From contig NZ_JASCXX010000015.1 in assembly GCF_030012215.1 (NCBI RefSeq), positions 62,001 through 126,000 on the forward strand: 64,000 nucleotides of DNA, read 5' to 3'. The notes under the pieces are model-generated. The model ran no database searches. It saw only the letters and a program-made list of their open reading frames with translations, and was not told the DNA's origin. This DNA is from Anaerobaca lacustris. Its GTDB lineage: Bacteria; Planctomycetota; Phycisphaerae; Sedimentisphaerales; Anaerobacaceae. The translations under genes and the position numbers were made by a program. Shown one piece after another: positions 17,600 through 26,495 of the stretch (the stretch's first letter is position 1; every line of letters starts with the position of its first letter).

Positions 17600-18897
17600 G
17601 ATTGGGCCCCTCCGGTCGCAGGTCCCATCGGTCCAATATGTCCCATGCTTTCGATGCCCCAGGGCCGCAAGACCTTGCGCAGGGCTTCGGGGCCCTGCAT
17701 ATAGGACAGAAAGATGCCGTAATTGGTGTACGGCACGCCGATGGATTCAAGGTCGCGGATGCGAGCGAGCAGCTTCTGGGCGGTGATCATGCAGCCGCCG
17801 CAGTGGATGACGAGCTTGTAGGACTGGAGTTGCTCGTTCTCCTGGAACTCACGACCGAAGTTGTGGTCGATCTGGACGCCCGGCCAACGCTTCCGGATGA
17901 AGGTCGGGATCTGGACCGTACCGATGTCCTCGGCGATCCGGGAGTGGTTGCAGGCCTCGGCGATGAGCACCTTGTCGCCGGGCCGGAGGGTCGCCGCCGC
18001 CTCCAGTCCCGCGACGAAAGCAGCCAATCGCCCCCGGCTGACGTAGTTGATCATCATGATCGAAAACGTCGTCAGCAGGATGTCGTCGGACGTCCATGCG
18101 TGCATCAGGTCCATCGCCTGCGAATCGGTGACGATCGCCTTGGGCCGCCTGCCGAAACCGGACAGGAAACTGTCAAAGCGCTTCCGCTCGCTCGCGTCGC
18201 CCGCCCGCGCCTTGCCCAAATCCATCCGATAGGAGACGGGCCACGCCCAGTGGCGCGTGATGTACTCCTCGGCCATTGCCTGCGGGCGCAGGTACCGGCC
18301 GGGCGGGGTCTCATCATCCATCGGGATATTCAGCACGTAGAACGCATCGCGTTCGACGAACGGCAGCAGTTCCATCCGGGTGTTCTTCGAGACAAAATGG
18401 TCCAGGACGAATTGCAGCAGCGCCGGACGGCACTGTCCATCGACGGCCACGACACGGGTCTTCTGGTGGAATCGCAACAGCGGCACCTGCTGCTCCACGA
18501 CGGCGATCCGTTCGGCCGCTTCCGGCCGGAACACGTTGTAGATCACCAGGAGCTGCTTGTCCAACTCACGGGCCTTGTCCACGATCTCGTTTTCCGTGGC
18601 GAAATCGTCGGTCTCCGGATCGATCACGAGCAGCACGAGATCGCATTCCTTCAAATCGGCGAAGACCTTGGTTCGCTTCTTCTGCCCCAGCCCGGAGGCT
18701 TCGTCAAGCCCGGCGGTATCGAACAACTTGACCGGCCCCAGTCCGTGAATTTCCTGCAGCGCGATCTTGGTGTCGGCCGTGGTCCCGGGCGTCGCATCGA
18801 CGATCGAGGTGACCTGCTGGGTGAGCAGGTTCATGACGCTGCTCTTGCCCGAGTTCATTTTGCCAAAGATACCGATATGATCTCTTTCGACGAGCAT
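17596..18897 (-). CDS. hydF: [FeFe]-hydrogenase H-cluster maturation GTPase HydF
   Basis: 433 residues. A Ras-like GTPase domain carries the P-loop at 12-19 ('GKMNSGKS') and 'DTAGLDE' as Walker B. The C-terminal cluster-binding domain has the HydF signature CxH-x46-HCxxC (C316, H318, H365, C366, C369), which binds a 4Fe-4S cluster and carries the 2Fe precursor delivered to hydrogenase. ATG 18897 is chosen because it overlaps the truA stop as TGATG; an upstream GTG exists in the same frame. The last 12 residues are Gly/Pro/Met-rich and not part of the fold. Its presence implies a [FeFe]-hydrogenase elsewhere in the genome with HydE and HydG. Confidence 0.92.
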   Translation of the reverse strand: MLVERDHIGIFGKMNSGKSSVMNLLTQQVTSIVDATPGTTADTKIALQEIHGLGPVKLFDTAGLDEASGLGQKKRTKVFADLKECDLVLLVIDPETDDFATENEIVDKARELDKQLLVIYNVFRPEAAERIAVVEQQVPLLRFHQKTRVVAVDGQCRPALLQFVLDHFVSKNTRMELLPFVERDAFYVLNIPMDDETPPGRYLRPQAMAEEYITRHWAWPVSYRMDLGKARAGDASERKRFDSFLSGFGRRPKAIVTDSQAMDLMHAWTSDDILLTTFSIMMINYVSRGRLAAFVAGLEAAATLRPGDKVLIAEACNHSRIAEDIGTVQIPTFIRKRWPGVQIDHNFGREFQENEQLQSYKLVIHCGGCMITAQKLLARIRDLESIGVPYTNYGIFLSYMQGPEALRKVLRPWGIESMGHIGPMGPATGGAQS

Positions 18898-19649
18898 CAG
18901 TATTCGATCCACATCAGACACAGTCCGTTTGGCGGTGCGATGGGCCCGGCGGCGGTGCGATCGCGTGCTTCGAGGGTCCGCCCGATTCTCTCGGGCTCCC
19001 ATCGTCCGAGACCCACTTCCATCAGCGACCCGACGATATTGCGCACCATATTGTACAGGAATCCGTCCCCCTCGACCTCGACGTAGACCCAACGATCTCC
19101 GTCGTTCCTCGCCTCGGTGACATCGCAGCGGAAGATCGTGCGAACCGAATCGATGCGGCTGTCGGCGGCCGACGCGAAGGACTTAAAATCGTCCCTGCCC
19201 ACGAGGAGCTTGGCTCCGGCGTCCATCGCCGCCACGTCCGGGTTCGACGGTACGTGCCAGCAGTACCGTCGGTGCAGTACGGGTCGGGTCGGGCCACAGA
19301 AGATGGTGTAGCGATAGAGCTTCCTCGTGACCTCGCCGATCACGTCGAAGCCCATTCGGACTTCTTCGGCCTTGACGATGGCGATGTCGTCAGGAAGTCG
19401 GTCGGTGAGAGCCCTGGCAAGATTCTCCGTTGGAACAGGCGAATCGATCTGGATCAGGCCGACCTGGCCGAGGGCGTGGACGCCCGCGTCGGTCCGGCTG
19501 GCCCCGCAGACACGCACGTTCGGGCCCAGCAGACTTCGGGCGGCATCCTGGACGGCCTGCTGCACGGTGGTGAATCCCGGCTGAATCTGCCAGCCGTGGT
19601 ACTCACTGCCGTCATAGGCGATGGTCAGTTTAACGTTGCGCAGTGCCAT
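18897..19649 (-). CDS. truA: tRNA pseudouridine(38-40) synthase TruA
   Basis: 250 residues from ATG 19649. The catalytic Asp54 is in 'CGASRTDAGVHA'; 'KLYRYTIF' and 'GFLYNMVRNIVG' are the other conserved blocks. It modifies the anticodon stem-loop of many tRNAs. Its stop overlaps the hydF start (TGATG). The larger open frame reaching 19691 has no clear Shine-Dalgarno advantage. Confidence 0.95.
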   Translation of the reverse strand: MALRNVKLTIAYDGSEYHGWQIQPGFTTVQQAVQDAARSLLGPNVRVCGASRTDAGVHALGQVGLIQIDSPVPTENLARALTDRLPDDIAIVKAEEVRMGFDVIGEVTRKLYRYTIFCGPTRPVLHRRYCWHVPSNPDVAAMDAGAKLLVGRDDFKSFASAADSRIDSVRTIFRCDVTEARNDGDRWVYVEVEGDGFLYNMVRNIVGSLMEVGLGRWEPERIGRTLEARDRTAAGPIAPPNGLCLMWIEY

Positions 19650-19726
19650 CCGGGAGCACGGAAAGGCGGCCGGACGCAGCCGCCGGCGCACCTGCGCCGT
19701 TCGACTGCGCCCAGCCGTCGTGAAGA

Positions 19727-20734
19727 CTATAGTTCAAGCAGTCGCTCGGCGATCTGGACTGCGTTCAGGGCCGCCCCTTTGCGGAGTTGATCGCCGGCCA
19801 CCCAAATATTGATCCCACGGTTGTCCGGCAGGGACTCGTCCTGGCGGATTCGGCCCACGAGGACGTCGTCCATGCCCGAGGCATCGATCGGCATCGGGAA
19901 GCGGTTGTGCTCCCGGTCGTCCATCACAGTGACGCCCGGCGCCGCCGCGAGCAGCTCCCGCACTTTCTCCGGCGTCATTGGGTCGGCGAACTCCAGGTTG
20001 ATGCTCTCGCAATGGGCCCGCATCACCGGGATGCGCACGCATGTCGCAGTGATGGCGATGTCGGGACAGTTGAAAATCTTCCGGGTCTCTTTGACCATCT
20101 TGGTCTCTTCTTCGTTGTACCCGTCGGGCCCCAGTGCCGAGTTGTGGCTGAAGCAGTTGAACGCGATCTGGTAGGGGAACGCGTTGCAGGTCGGCTTCCT
20201 GCCGTCGAGGATCTCGCGGCTCTGGGCTTCGAGCTCTGCCATCGCGGCGGCCCCGGCGCCGCTGGCAGCCTGATAGGTGCTTACGACCATCCGCTTGACC
20301 GGATTGACCTGATGGAGCGGCCAGACCGGAACGATGCCGATGATCGTCGAGCAGTTCGGGTTGGCGATGATGCCCTTGTGCGCCTTGATCGCCTCGGCGT
20401 TGATCTCCGGGACCACCAGAGGTACCCCGGGGTCCATGCGAAACGCTGAGGAGTTGTCCACAACGACCGCTCCGGCCTTGGCTGCGGCAGGCGCGAACTC
20501 CTTGCTGCGTCCGCCGCCTGCGCTGAACAGGGCGATGTCGATGCCCGCGAAGCTGTCCTTGGTCAGTTCCTCAACTGTATATTCCTTGCCCTTGAAGGTG
20601 ATTTTCTTACCCTTGGAGCGGCTGCTGGCGAGCATCTTGAGCGTTGTGAACGGGAAGTTGCGCTCTTCGAGGATACTGAGAAATTCCTGACCGACGGCAC
20701 CGGTCACCCCTGCGATTGCCAGATGACAAGCCAT
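19727..20734 (-). CDS. asd: aspartate-semialdehyde dehydrogenase
   Basis: 335 residues. Reduces aspartyl phosphate to the semialdehyde for lysine, threonine, methionine and peptidoglycan precursors. The Rossmann motif GVTGAVG (9-15) is at the N-terminus and the catalytic Cys128 is in 'ANPNCSTI'. 'ATCVRIPVMRAHCESI' is the later substrate site. ATG 20734 has AAGGAG nine bases upstream; a GTG at 20740 is too close to that site. A promoter and a hairpin lie upstream. Confidence 0.96.
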   Translation of the reverse strand: MACHLAIAGVTGAVGQEFLSILEERNFPFTTLKMLASSRSKGKKITFKGKEYTVEELTKDSFAGIDIALFSAGGGRSKEFAPAAAKAGAVVVDNSSAFRMDPGVPLVVPEINAEAIKAHKGIIANPNCSTIIGIVPVWPLHQVNPVKRMVVSTYQAASGAGAAAMAELEAQSREILDGRKPTCNAFPYQIAFNCFSHNSALGPDGYNEEETKMVKETRKIFNCPDIAITATCVRIPVMRAHCESINLEFADPMTPEKVRELLAAAPGVTVMDDREHNRFPMPIDASGMDDVLVGRIRQDESLPDNRGINIWVAGDQLRKGAALNAVQIAERLLEL

Positions 20735-20774
20735 GCTCACATACTCCTTCTATTGACTGTGCATTTTCACTGAA

Positions 20775-20797
20775 GGACGGCCAACGATTGACCGTCC
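20775..20797 (-). other. hairpin in the asd leader
   Basis: GGACGG (20775-20780) pairs with CCGTCC (20792-20797), with further CAA/TTG pairing inside the loop. It lies in the roughly 90-nt leader between the asd promoter and its Shine-Dalgarno site. It could be an attenuation or stability structure; no U-tract follows. Confidence 0.4.
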
Positions 20798-20831
20798 ATA
20801 GGGCTGGTTTGAAAAACACGATAGAACTATT

Positions 20832-20860
20832 AGTCTACCTGATCGTGGCGGGAAATTCAA
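20832..20860 (-). promoter_or_regulatory. sigma70-type promoter for asd
   Basis: On the minus strand, TTGAAT (20860-20855), a 17-bp spacer and TAGACT (20837-20832). The same box pattern and spacing recur upstream of the three PA14 genes. The predicted transcript starts near 20825. Confidence 0.55.
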
Positions 20861-20893
20861 CGCGCTGTCTGCGAATATCTTGTATTTGCCCGG

Positions 20894-21928
20894 CTAATGG
20901 CCCAGGCGGCGCTGCCAGAAGGAGGCCAGGGCCGAGGCGGTGATGATGCAGACGAAGACGAAGATGGCGGCGGGGATGGCGGCCTCCTCGCCGAGATGCT
21001 CCAGGGCCAGGGCGCTGCCGAGCCCGGCGTTTTGCATGCCGATCTCGATCGTCAGCGCCCGTCGCTTGAGCACATCGAGGCCGAACAATGAGCCGATTCC
21101 GTACCCTGCGGCCATGCCATAGAGGTTCAGGGTCAGCACCACCGCAAGGACCGGGCCGGTCACCTGGGGCAGCCTCGACTGATTGCGTGCGATGACGACC
21201 GAGCAGATGAAGACGATGAACGTCGCGGAGATCGCCGGGAAGACCGGCAGGACACGCTCGATCGGACCACGAAAGCGAGATCGAATCCAGAAACCGGCCA
21301 GCAGCGGCAGCACGACCATGACCATGATCTGAAGGAACATCGACCAGAACGAGATGGGCAGTTGCGAGCCGGCCAGCACCTTCGTCAGCAGCGGGGTCAG
21401 GATGGGGCACAGCAGCGTCGAGACGGTGGTCAGCGAGACGGAATAGGCCGCATCGGCCTTGGCAACGTAGCTCATGGTGTTGCTGGCCATTGCGCCGGGG
21501 GCCGCCCCGGTCAGGATGAGGCCGACCGCCAGGGTCGGAGGCAGCCGGAACAGCCGCGATAGCGCATACGCCCCCAGCGGCATCACGAGAAACTGGGCCG
21601 CACTGCCCAGGGCAACGACCGACGGCGTCTTGAGAATCCGCTCGAAATCCTCCGGCTTGAGGGCTACCCCGATGCCGAACATCGTCAGGGCGAAGAACAG
21701 TGTGTTCACCGACAGGCAGGCGGACAGGTTCCCGGCCGCCGTCGGCGACAGGCTCGACCGGATGCTCTCGGGGAGGATTTCGGCCAGACTGTAGGTGCCG
21801 ATGACGCGGAACCAGTTGGGATGCTCCGGCGTGTCCTTCCAGAGGAAGGCGACCAGGCCGCACAGGACCACCCATACGGCGAAGTATCTCGTATAGAACG
21901 TTAGCGCTCTGCGCAACATGCCGGGCAA
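20894..21928 (-). CDS. bile acid:sodium symporter (BASS) family transporter
   Basis: 344 residues with about ten hydrophobic helices. 'LTGAAPGAMASNTMSY' and 'IEIGMQNAGLGSALA' are the two conserved sodium-site motifs of the BASS family. Substrates in bacteria include organic acids and bile-acid-like compounds. It lies 60 bp after the hisI stop on the same strand and may be in one transcript. The substrate is not determinable. Confidence 0.85.
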   Translation of the reverse strand: MPGMLRRALTFYTRYFAVWVVLCGLVAFLWKDTPEHPNWFRVIGTYSLAEILPESIRSSLSPTAAGNLSACLSVNTLFFALTMFGIGVALKPEDFERILKTPSVVALGSAAQFLVMPLGAYALSRLFRLPPTLAVGLILTGAAPGAMASNTMSYVAKADAAYSVSLTTVSTLLCPILTPLLTKVLAGSQLPISFWSMFLQIMVMVVLPLLAGFWIRSRFRGPIERVLPVFPAISATFIVFICSVVIARNQSRLPQVTGPVLAVVLTLNLYGMAAGYGIGSLFGLDVLKRRALTIEIGMQNAGLGSALALEHLGEEAAIPAAIFVFVCIITASALASFWQRRLGH

Positions 21929-21988
21929 GTATAGGGCACAACCGGCGTCCCGACAACCTCGAGATGCTCTCGGCCACAGGGCAGCGAG

Positions 21989-22399
21989 CTACTTCTTGTA
22001 GGTGGCCTCGGGGTCGTAGGTCTTCTCGGCGATCAGCTCCAGGTCCTTGTCCGAGCCGGGTTTGAGGGCCCGGTAGAAGCAGGACTGATAGCCCACGTGG
22101 CACTGGCCGGCGTCGACGGTGACCTTGAGGATCAGGCAGTCCTGGTCGCAGTCGACGAGGATCTGCTGGACCTGCTGGATGTGGCCGGACTCTTCGCCCT
22201 TTTTCCAGAGCTTCTTGCGACTTCGGCTGAAATAGGTGCCCCGCCCGGTGGCGATGGTGTAGTCGAGCGCCTCGCGGTTCATCCACGCGACCATCAGGAC
22301 CTGGCCGGTCTCGGCGTCCTGGGCGATGGCGGGGATCAGACCCTCGGCGTTGAATTTCGGCGTGAACTGCAATCCTTCTTCAATCTGTTTCGATTTCAA
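21989..22399 (-). CDS. hisI: phosphoribosyl-AMP cyclohydrolase
   Basis: 136 residues, the size of the stand-alone HisI enzyme. Third step of histidine synthesis. 'LMVAWMNREALDYTIATG' and 'SRSRKKLWKKGEESGH' form the active site. The metal ligands are in 'VDCDQDCLILKV' and 'GQCHVGYQSCFYR'. No other histidine gene is nearby. Confidence 0.94.
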   Translation of the reverse strand: MKSKQIEEGLQFTPKFNAEGLIPAIAQDAETGQVLMVAWMNREALDYTIATGRGTYFSRSRKKLWKKGEESGHIQQVQQILVDCDQDCLILKVTVDAGQCHVGYQSCFYRALKPGSDKDLELIAEKTYDPEATYKK

Positions 22400-22513
22400 T
22401 GCTTTCTGCCCCTATCCATTTCCATTGCGGCACCACGGCTGATTGCCCATCCCCCAGGAGGTATCCATACCACATTGGCGACCGGTCTGCAAGGCGTATC
22501 TCGTGGCTCGCCG

Positions 22514-22834
22514 TCATTGCTGTGGGTTGCGGCCGGAGACGTTTCGCTTCATCCCGACCCGTGGTGCGGCGTGGGCTCGTCTGGCACGCGAGGCGATTCT
22601 GGCGTGCACGCGGGCCAGAAAGATGTCCACGCTCGGAAGGGCAATTTCGTCGGCGAAGGCGACGCCGTTGACCAGGCGCACCATCTCGGCCCCGTGGCGG
22701 AAGGTTGGGGTCTTGATCACCTCACGGGCCTCGAACCGCGAGAGCGATTTGAGGAACGTCGGCAGGCTGCCTTCCCGCAAGGCCTCGCCGTAGTCGATTG
22801 CCAGATCGTGTGCTTCCCGATATTTCGCAAACAT
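22514..22834 (-). CDS. conserved-looking hypothetical protein (106 residues)
   Basis: From ATG 22834, preceded by a G-rich site. The product begins MFAKYREAHDLAIDYGE and is mostly helical, with an Arg/Ala-rich tail. Third codon positions are strongly G/C, as in true genes here. An in-frame ATG at 22867 is an alternative. I do not recognise the family. It lies between hisI and the VIT/vWA gene, 170 bp from the latter's stop, with no sign of shared function. Confidence 0.6.
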   Translation of the reverse strand: MFAKYREAHDLAIDYGEALREGSLPTFLKSLSRFEAREVIKTPTFRHGAEMVRLVNGVAFADEIALPSVDIFLARVHARIASRARRAHAAPRVGMKRNVSGRNPQQ

Positions 22835-23003
22835 TGAACCACCCCCGTACAATGCTTCTGCTGCCATGTCGTCAGAGGACGCCCTTGGGGCTCCTCCATC
22901 GACATAAAGGCGGAAACCGGCCGCCCGGTAACACGGAAAAACGACGGAAATGGTATTTTTGCCCCCGGTCCGCGAGTCGGCAGCATCGGCCGGCACGTGC
23001 AGG

Positions 23004-25424
23004 TCAGTTCTGGACGGTGGTGTCGTAGTGAACGCCCTCGGGGACCGGCACCGGGACGGCAACGGTCACGCCGTGGTCGCCGGCGGTCTGGCGCGTGCTG
23101 TCGACGGCGATGAAAGCGGTGTAGGCGCTCATCAGGCTGTATTGCAGAGCCACATGCTGGATCTCTTTCGGCAGGGCGGGGTTGCTGTCATACGTGGCCC
23201 GGGCGGCCAGTTCCTCGATCTTCTTGCGGGCCCAGACGCAGGCGACTCCCGGATGGGTGCTCGATCCGTCGGCAAAGCGGACCGGGAGGGTCAGTTGCCT
23301 GTCATACTGGCCGACCCTGCCTTCGATGCGAATGGTGGTGTCCCTTCGGCCGGTGAATCGACCCGTTACGACGATTGGACGGCCCACGAACAGGTCGGGA
23401 ATTCGCGACGGATAGACGTCCTGGACCTCGAGGGCGCCCCAGTCGATGGTCACGTCGGTCAGGGCGGGGTGGCTGATCCGGTCGTAAAACAGGTCCACGA
23501 TCTCGCTGCTGCTGTCGTTGGGTCCGATGTAGGCGACGGCGCCCTTGCCCAGTTTGGCCATGCGGTCGAGCAGGTAGCGGTTGACGGAGGAGCCGACGCC
23601 GAAACTGAAGATCCGGCTGTCGCCCAGCCGATCGTGGATCGCCGCGAGGATTTCCGCCTCGTTGCCGATGTAGCCGTCGGTCAGGAAGGAGACGAGCCGG
23701 AACCGACGCTCGTCGTGCGGGAACTCCAGCGCCGCCTTGATCCCCTCGATCATCATGGTCCCGCCGCTGCCTTGCAGAGCGTCGACGTAGGCGATGGCCT
23801 TGCGGACGTTCTCGGCGGTGGCGGGCACGGGCTGCGGGCCGAACTGCGAGGCGCTCTGGGAGAATCGGATCACCTGGAAGGTGTCATCCGGCCCGAGCTT
23901 TCGCAGCGCCCGCCTGACCGCGTCCTTGGCTTGGGCGATGGGCCGGCCGTTCATGCTGCCTGAGCAGTCCAGGACGAAGACCATCTCCATCGGCGCGCGC
24001 TGGAGCGTCTTGAGGTCGTCGGGCGGATAGAGCATCAGGGTGAAAAAGCCGCCGCGTTCGTCGGTATGCGTCACGAGGGCGGATTTGACGGTCTTGCCCG
24101 CGACCTTGTATCGCAGCACGAAGTCCTTGTTGGGAATCGTGTCGAGCGGGCTGATCTGGACGAGGGCTCTCTCCGGCGCGTCGCTGCTCTTCTGGATTGC
24201 GTGGGTGGTGCACGAAATCTGTTCGATCTCGACGCCGGCGTCGATGTCCACCGCCAGCGCGATGTCGTGACCGCTGCGCTCCTCTGGCCGCAGATACTGG
24301 ACCTCGGTCTCCTGGCCCGAGAGGCCCATGTTGCCCCGGCCGACGGCGCCGACGCCATCGGTCAAGCCGGGCGGGTTGAATCGCGGCCCGACCACCATCG
24401 GGAACACGAATTCGTACCAGCCGTCGGCGTAGGCGAGCGTGTTGAAGTACTTGATGTTGACGTTGATGGCTTTTCCCGGCTCGATGTTGGCGACTTTCTG
24501 GGTGAAGATGTTGGGCCGCTCCTGGGTCAGCAGCGAGGCGACGTAGCCCTGACGTCGGGCTTCCTTGTAGATCTGCTCGGCCTCCTGCCGCTCGCGGATG
24601 ATGCCGCGGATCTTCCGTTCGCCGATGATCATGATGAACTCGTTGACCGCCGCGCTCTGAGGCAGCGGAAAGACGTAAACCGCCTCGATCTTCTCGCTGT
24701 AGGGATTCTCAAACTGCTGCGTGACCTCGACGGTGGCGATATACCCGCTGATCCGCCCCTTGACGTCGGTGTGCTTGAGTGGCAGCGGAATCTCCTTCTC
24801 CTCGATCTTCGCCAGCATCGCCCCCGACCCCGGCGTCTGGTACTCGGGCCCGACCGCCTGCGGCCTCTCCGGCTTGGCTATCACCCATATCTCATCCTCA
24901 GTCACGGGACCCAACAGCGCAGAGTCCGTTAACGGCTCTGCCGACGATGCCATCATGCCGCCCATGATCTCGCTTCTGCCGAGTTGGCGTCTGGCGTCTC
25001 CGTCGCCGTTGTCTGCCGAGAGGGTACTGCTCGCGGACAGTGCTCCTCCGTATGCGTCGCTGGGGCCTTGTGTCAAGTAAAGGCTGTCGCCGTCGAGCGC
25101 AATGTTTCCACTCGGGGCGCGAAGGAGGGAAAGATCCGTTTCGTCAGAGGCCATCCTGTCGAGCGCATACGTGCGAGTCTCGCCGAACTCCAACGTTGCT
25201 GGTTGTTCGGCGGATTCGCGCACGCTCGAAAGCTCTTGCCATGAGAGCTGTTCTTGTTCTGTGGGAGGGTGGCTTTCCGACGCAGAGGGTCTTGGCTGCG
25301 GCACAGACTGGTGTGACCGGCTTGTGTACCGGTGGACCTTGTTCACAGAGGGGATGACCAGCGTGAACACGACCAGAGCGGCCGCAAGGACAATCAGCAG
25401 GGCAATCAGGCGCTTGGGTTTCAT
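23004..25424 (-). CDS. VIT domain / von Willebrand factor A domain protein
   Basis: 806 residues. A signal-anchor helix (about 7-25) is followed by a low-complexity stretch, a VIT domain (about 208-340; 'VEVTQQFENPYSEKIEAVY') and a vWA domain (about 478-650) with an intact MIDAS 'DCSGS' (486-490). A further beta-rich region ends the protein. It should face the periplasm or outside and bind a partner through Mg2+. Its ATG overlaps the stop of the cohesin-like gene by 4 bp, placing it last in an operon with an ECF sigma factor. Confidence 0.9.
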   Translation of the reverse strand: MKPKRLIALLIVLAAALVVFTLVIPSVNKVHRYTSRSHQSVPQPRPSASESHPPTEQEQLSWQELSSVRESAEQPATLEFGETRTYALDRMASDETDLSLLRAPSGNIALDGDSLYLTQGPSDAYGGALSASSTLSADNGDGDARRQLGRSEIMGGMMASSAEPLTDSALLGPVTEDEIWVIAKPERPQAVGPEYQTPGSGAMLAKIEEKEIPLPLKHTDVKGRISGYIATVEVTQQFENPYSEKIEAVYVFPLPQSAAVNEFIMIIGERKIRGIIRERQEAEQIYKEARRQGYVASLLTQERPNIFTQKVANIEPGKAINVNIKYFNTLAYADGWYEFVFPMVVGPRFNPPGLTDGVGAVGRGNMGLSGQETEVQYLRPEERSGHDIALAVDIDAGVEIEQISCTTHAIQKSSDAPERALVQISPLDTIPNKDFVLRYKVAGKTVKSALVTHTDERGGFFTLMLYPPDDLKTLQRAPMEMVFVLDCSGSMNGRPIAQAKDAVRRALRKLGPDDTFQVIRFSQSASQFGPQPVPATAENVRKAIAYVDALQGSGGTMMIEGIKAALEFPHDERRFRLVSFLTDGYIGNEAEILAAIHDRLGDSRIFSFGVGSSVNRYLLDRMAKLGKGAVAYIGPNDSSSEIVDLFYDRISHPALTDVTIDWGALEVQDVYPSRIPDLFVGRPIVVTGRFTGRRDTTIRIEGRVGQYDRQLTLPVRFADGSSTHPGVACVWARKKIEELAARATYDSNPALPKEIQHVALQYSLMSAYTAFIAVDSTRQTAGDHGVTVAVPVPVPEGVHYDTTVQN

Positions 25425-25927
25425 TGGTCCTCTCCTGTTTCCAAGGCGAGTTCGGTGGGGAATTCGCGGCCATTTGCGTCGGCGGCGACGGCGAGTTTGA
25501 GTTGGTATTCAGGTTCGGCGTCGGCGGGGATTTGCAGGTGGATGGTGGCGATGCGGGTGCGGCCGGTGGGCAGGTCGGCGCCGGTGTGGAAGGCGGCGAT
25601 GATGATGCGGTCGTTGGCCAGGGCCGCCGGGTCGTAGTAGGGGGCGTCGTTGAACGCGGGGTGCTCGCCGCCTTCGACGCCAACGATCTTGACCGCCGGT
25701 TCGTAGTGACGCCGTGAGGCGTTACTCTCCGATGCCCTCACGGGCACACTACAAACGAGCTCGAACTGGTAGGCTGCCAAGGGGGTGTCGCCCGAATCGA
25801 GGTAGATGTGCACCGGGGCGAAGCGGATGGTCGGTTCGTCGGCCCGGCCGCCCTGGCCGATGCGGGGGGCCGCGAGCGCCGCGACCAGACATGCGACGGC
25901 CAGTCCTGTCACTGCGGGTGGTTTCAT
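25421..25927 (-). CDS. exported cohesin-like domain protein
   Basis: 168 residues from ATG 25927, which follows AGGGAG by 7 bases. A signal peptide (about 1-29) precedes one domain. Its order of motifs resembles a cohesin fold: 'VHIYLDSGDTPLAAYQFEL', 'VKIVGVEGGEHPAF' and 'RIIIAAFHTGADLPTGRTR'. I see this as similarity of pattern, not proof. The preceding gene of the operon encodes a dockerin-like domain, which is the natural partner of a cohesin. The start is 2 bp after that gene's stop. Confidence 0.65.
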   Translation of the reverse strand: MKPPAVTGLAVACLVAALAAPRIGQGGRADEPTIRFAPVHIYLDSGDTPLAAYQFELVCSVPVRASESNASRRHYEPAVKIVGVEGGEHPAFNDAPYYDPAALANDRIIIAAFHTGADLPTGRTRIATIHLQIPADAEPEYQLKLAVAADANGREFPTELALETGEDQ

Positions 25928-25929
25928 GG

Positions 25930-26406
25930 TCAGACTCCCTTGTCCAGGCGCACTGCGGCAAACGCGACGGTGTCCACGTCGCGGCGGTCGATCAGGCCGT
26001 CGCCATTGAAGTCCCATGTCGCGTCCATCGGCTTTCGCGTCTCGATGTACTTGGCGAGCACGAAGGCGTCGAGAATATCGACCCTGCCGTTTCCGTCGAT
26101 GTCTGTCGCCACAGCAGCCTGGAGTGCATATGGGCTCTCTGTGACCGATGCCTTCTTCTCGGGCTGCGCCCACCAGAGGCAGGCGATCGCGATGGCGGCG
26201 GCAGCGGTGGCGGGCACGGCCCACCGAGGCCACCAGAGCCTTCGCTGAGGACGTGCAAAATGCCGCCGGGCCGCCTGTGCGACGGCACGGTCGATGTCGG
26301 GTGGAACCGGCCGGTCCGGGGCGAACAGACTGCCCAAGTCGTCGGAGAAGTTCCGGCTGACCATTAGGTCCGGCTCGTCGTCGAATTGTCGCTGTCTTTC
26401 GTTCAT
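25930..26406 (-). CDS. membrane-anchored dockerin-like (EF-hand type) protein, possible anti-sigma factor
   Basis: 158 residues from ATG 26406. Residues 1-60 are hydrophilic and would be cytoplasmic, 61-79 form one membrane helix, and the outer part has two calcium-loop motifs typical of type I dockerins: 'DIDGNGRVDILDA' (102-114) and 'DFNGDGLIDRRDVD' (132-145). The position directly after an ECF sigma gene and the N-in/C-out topology fit an anti-sigma factor whose outer sensor is a dockerin, but no zinc-finger anti-sigma motif is present. Confidence 0.75.
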   Translation of the reverse strand: MNERQRQFDDEPDLMVSRNFSDDLGSLFAPDRPVPPDIDRAVAQAARRHFARPQRRLWWPRWAVPATAAAAIAIACLWWAQPEKKASVTESPYALQAAVATDIDGNGRVDILDAFVLAKYIETRKPMDATWDFNGDGLIDRRDVDTVAFAAVRLDKGV

Positions 26407-26495
26407 ATGAATCGGTCTCCTCAGTGTGAAGCACGCCGGAAGGCGCGAAAGTTCATCAAACGCAGTATCTTTCTTCGCGGGCCCTGAAATTCCTC

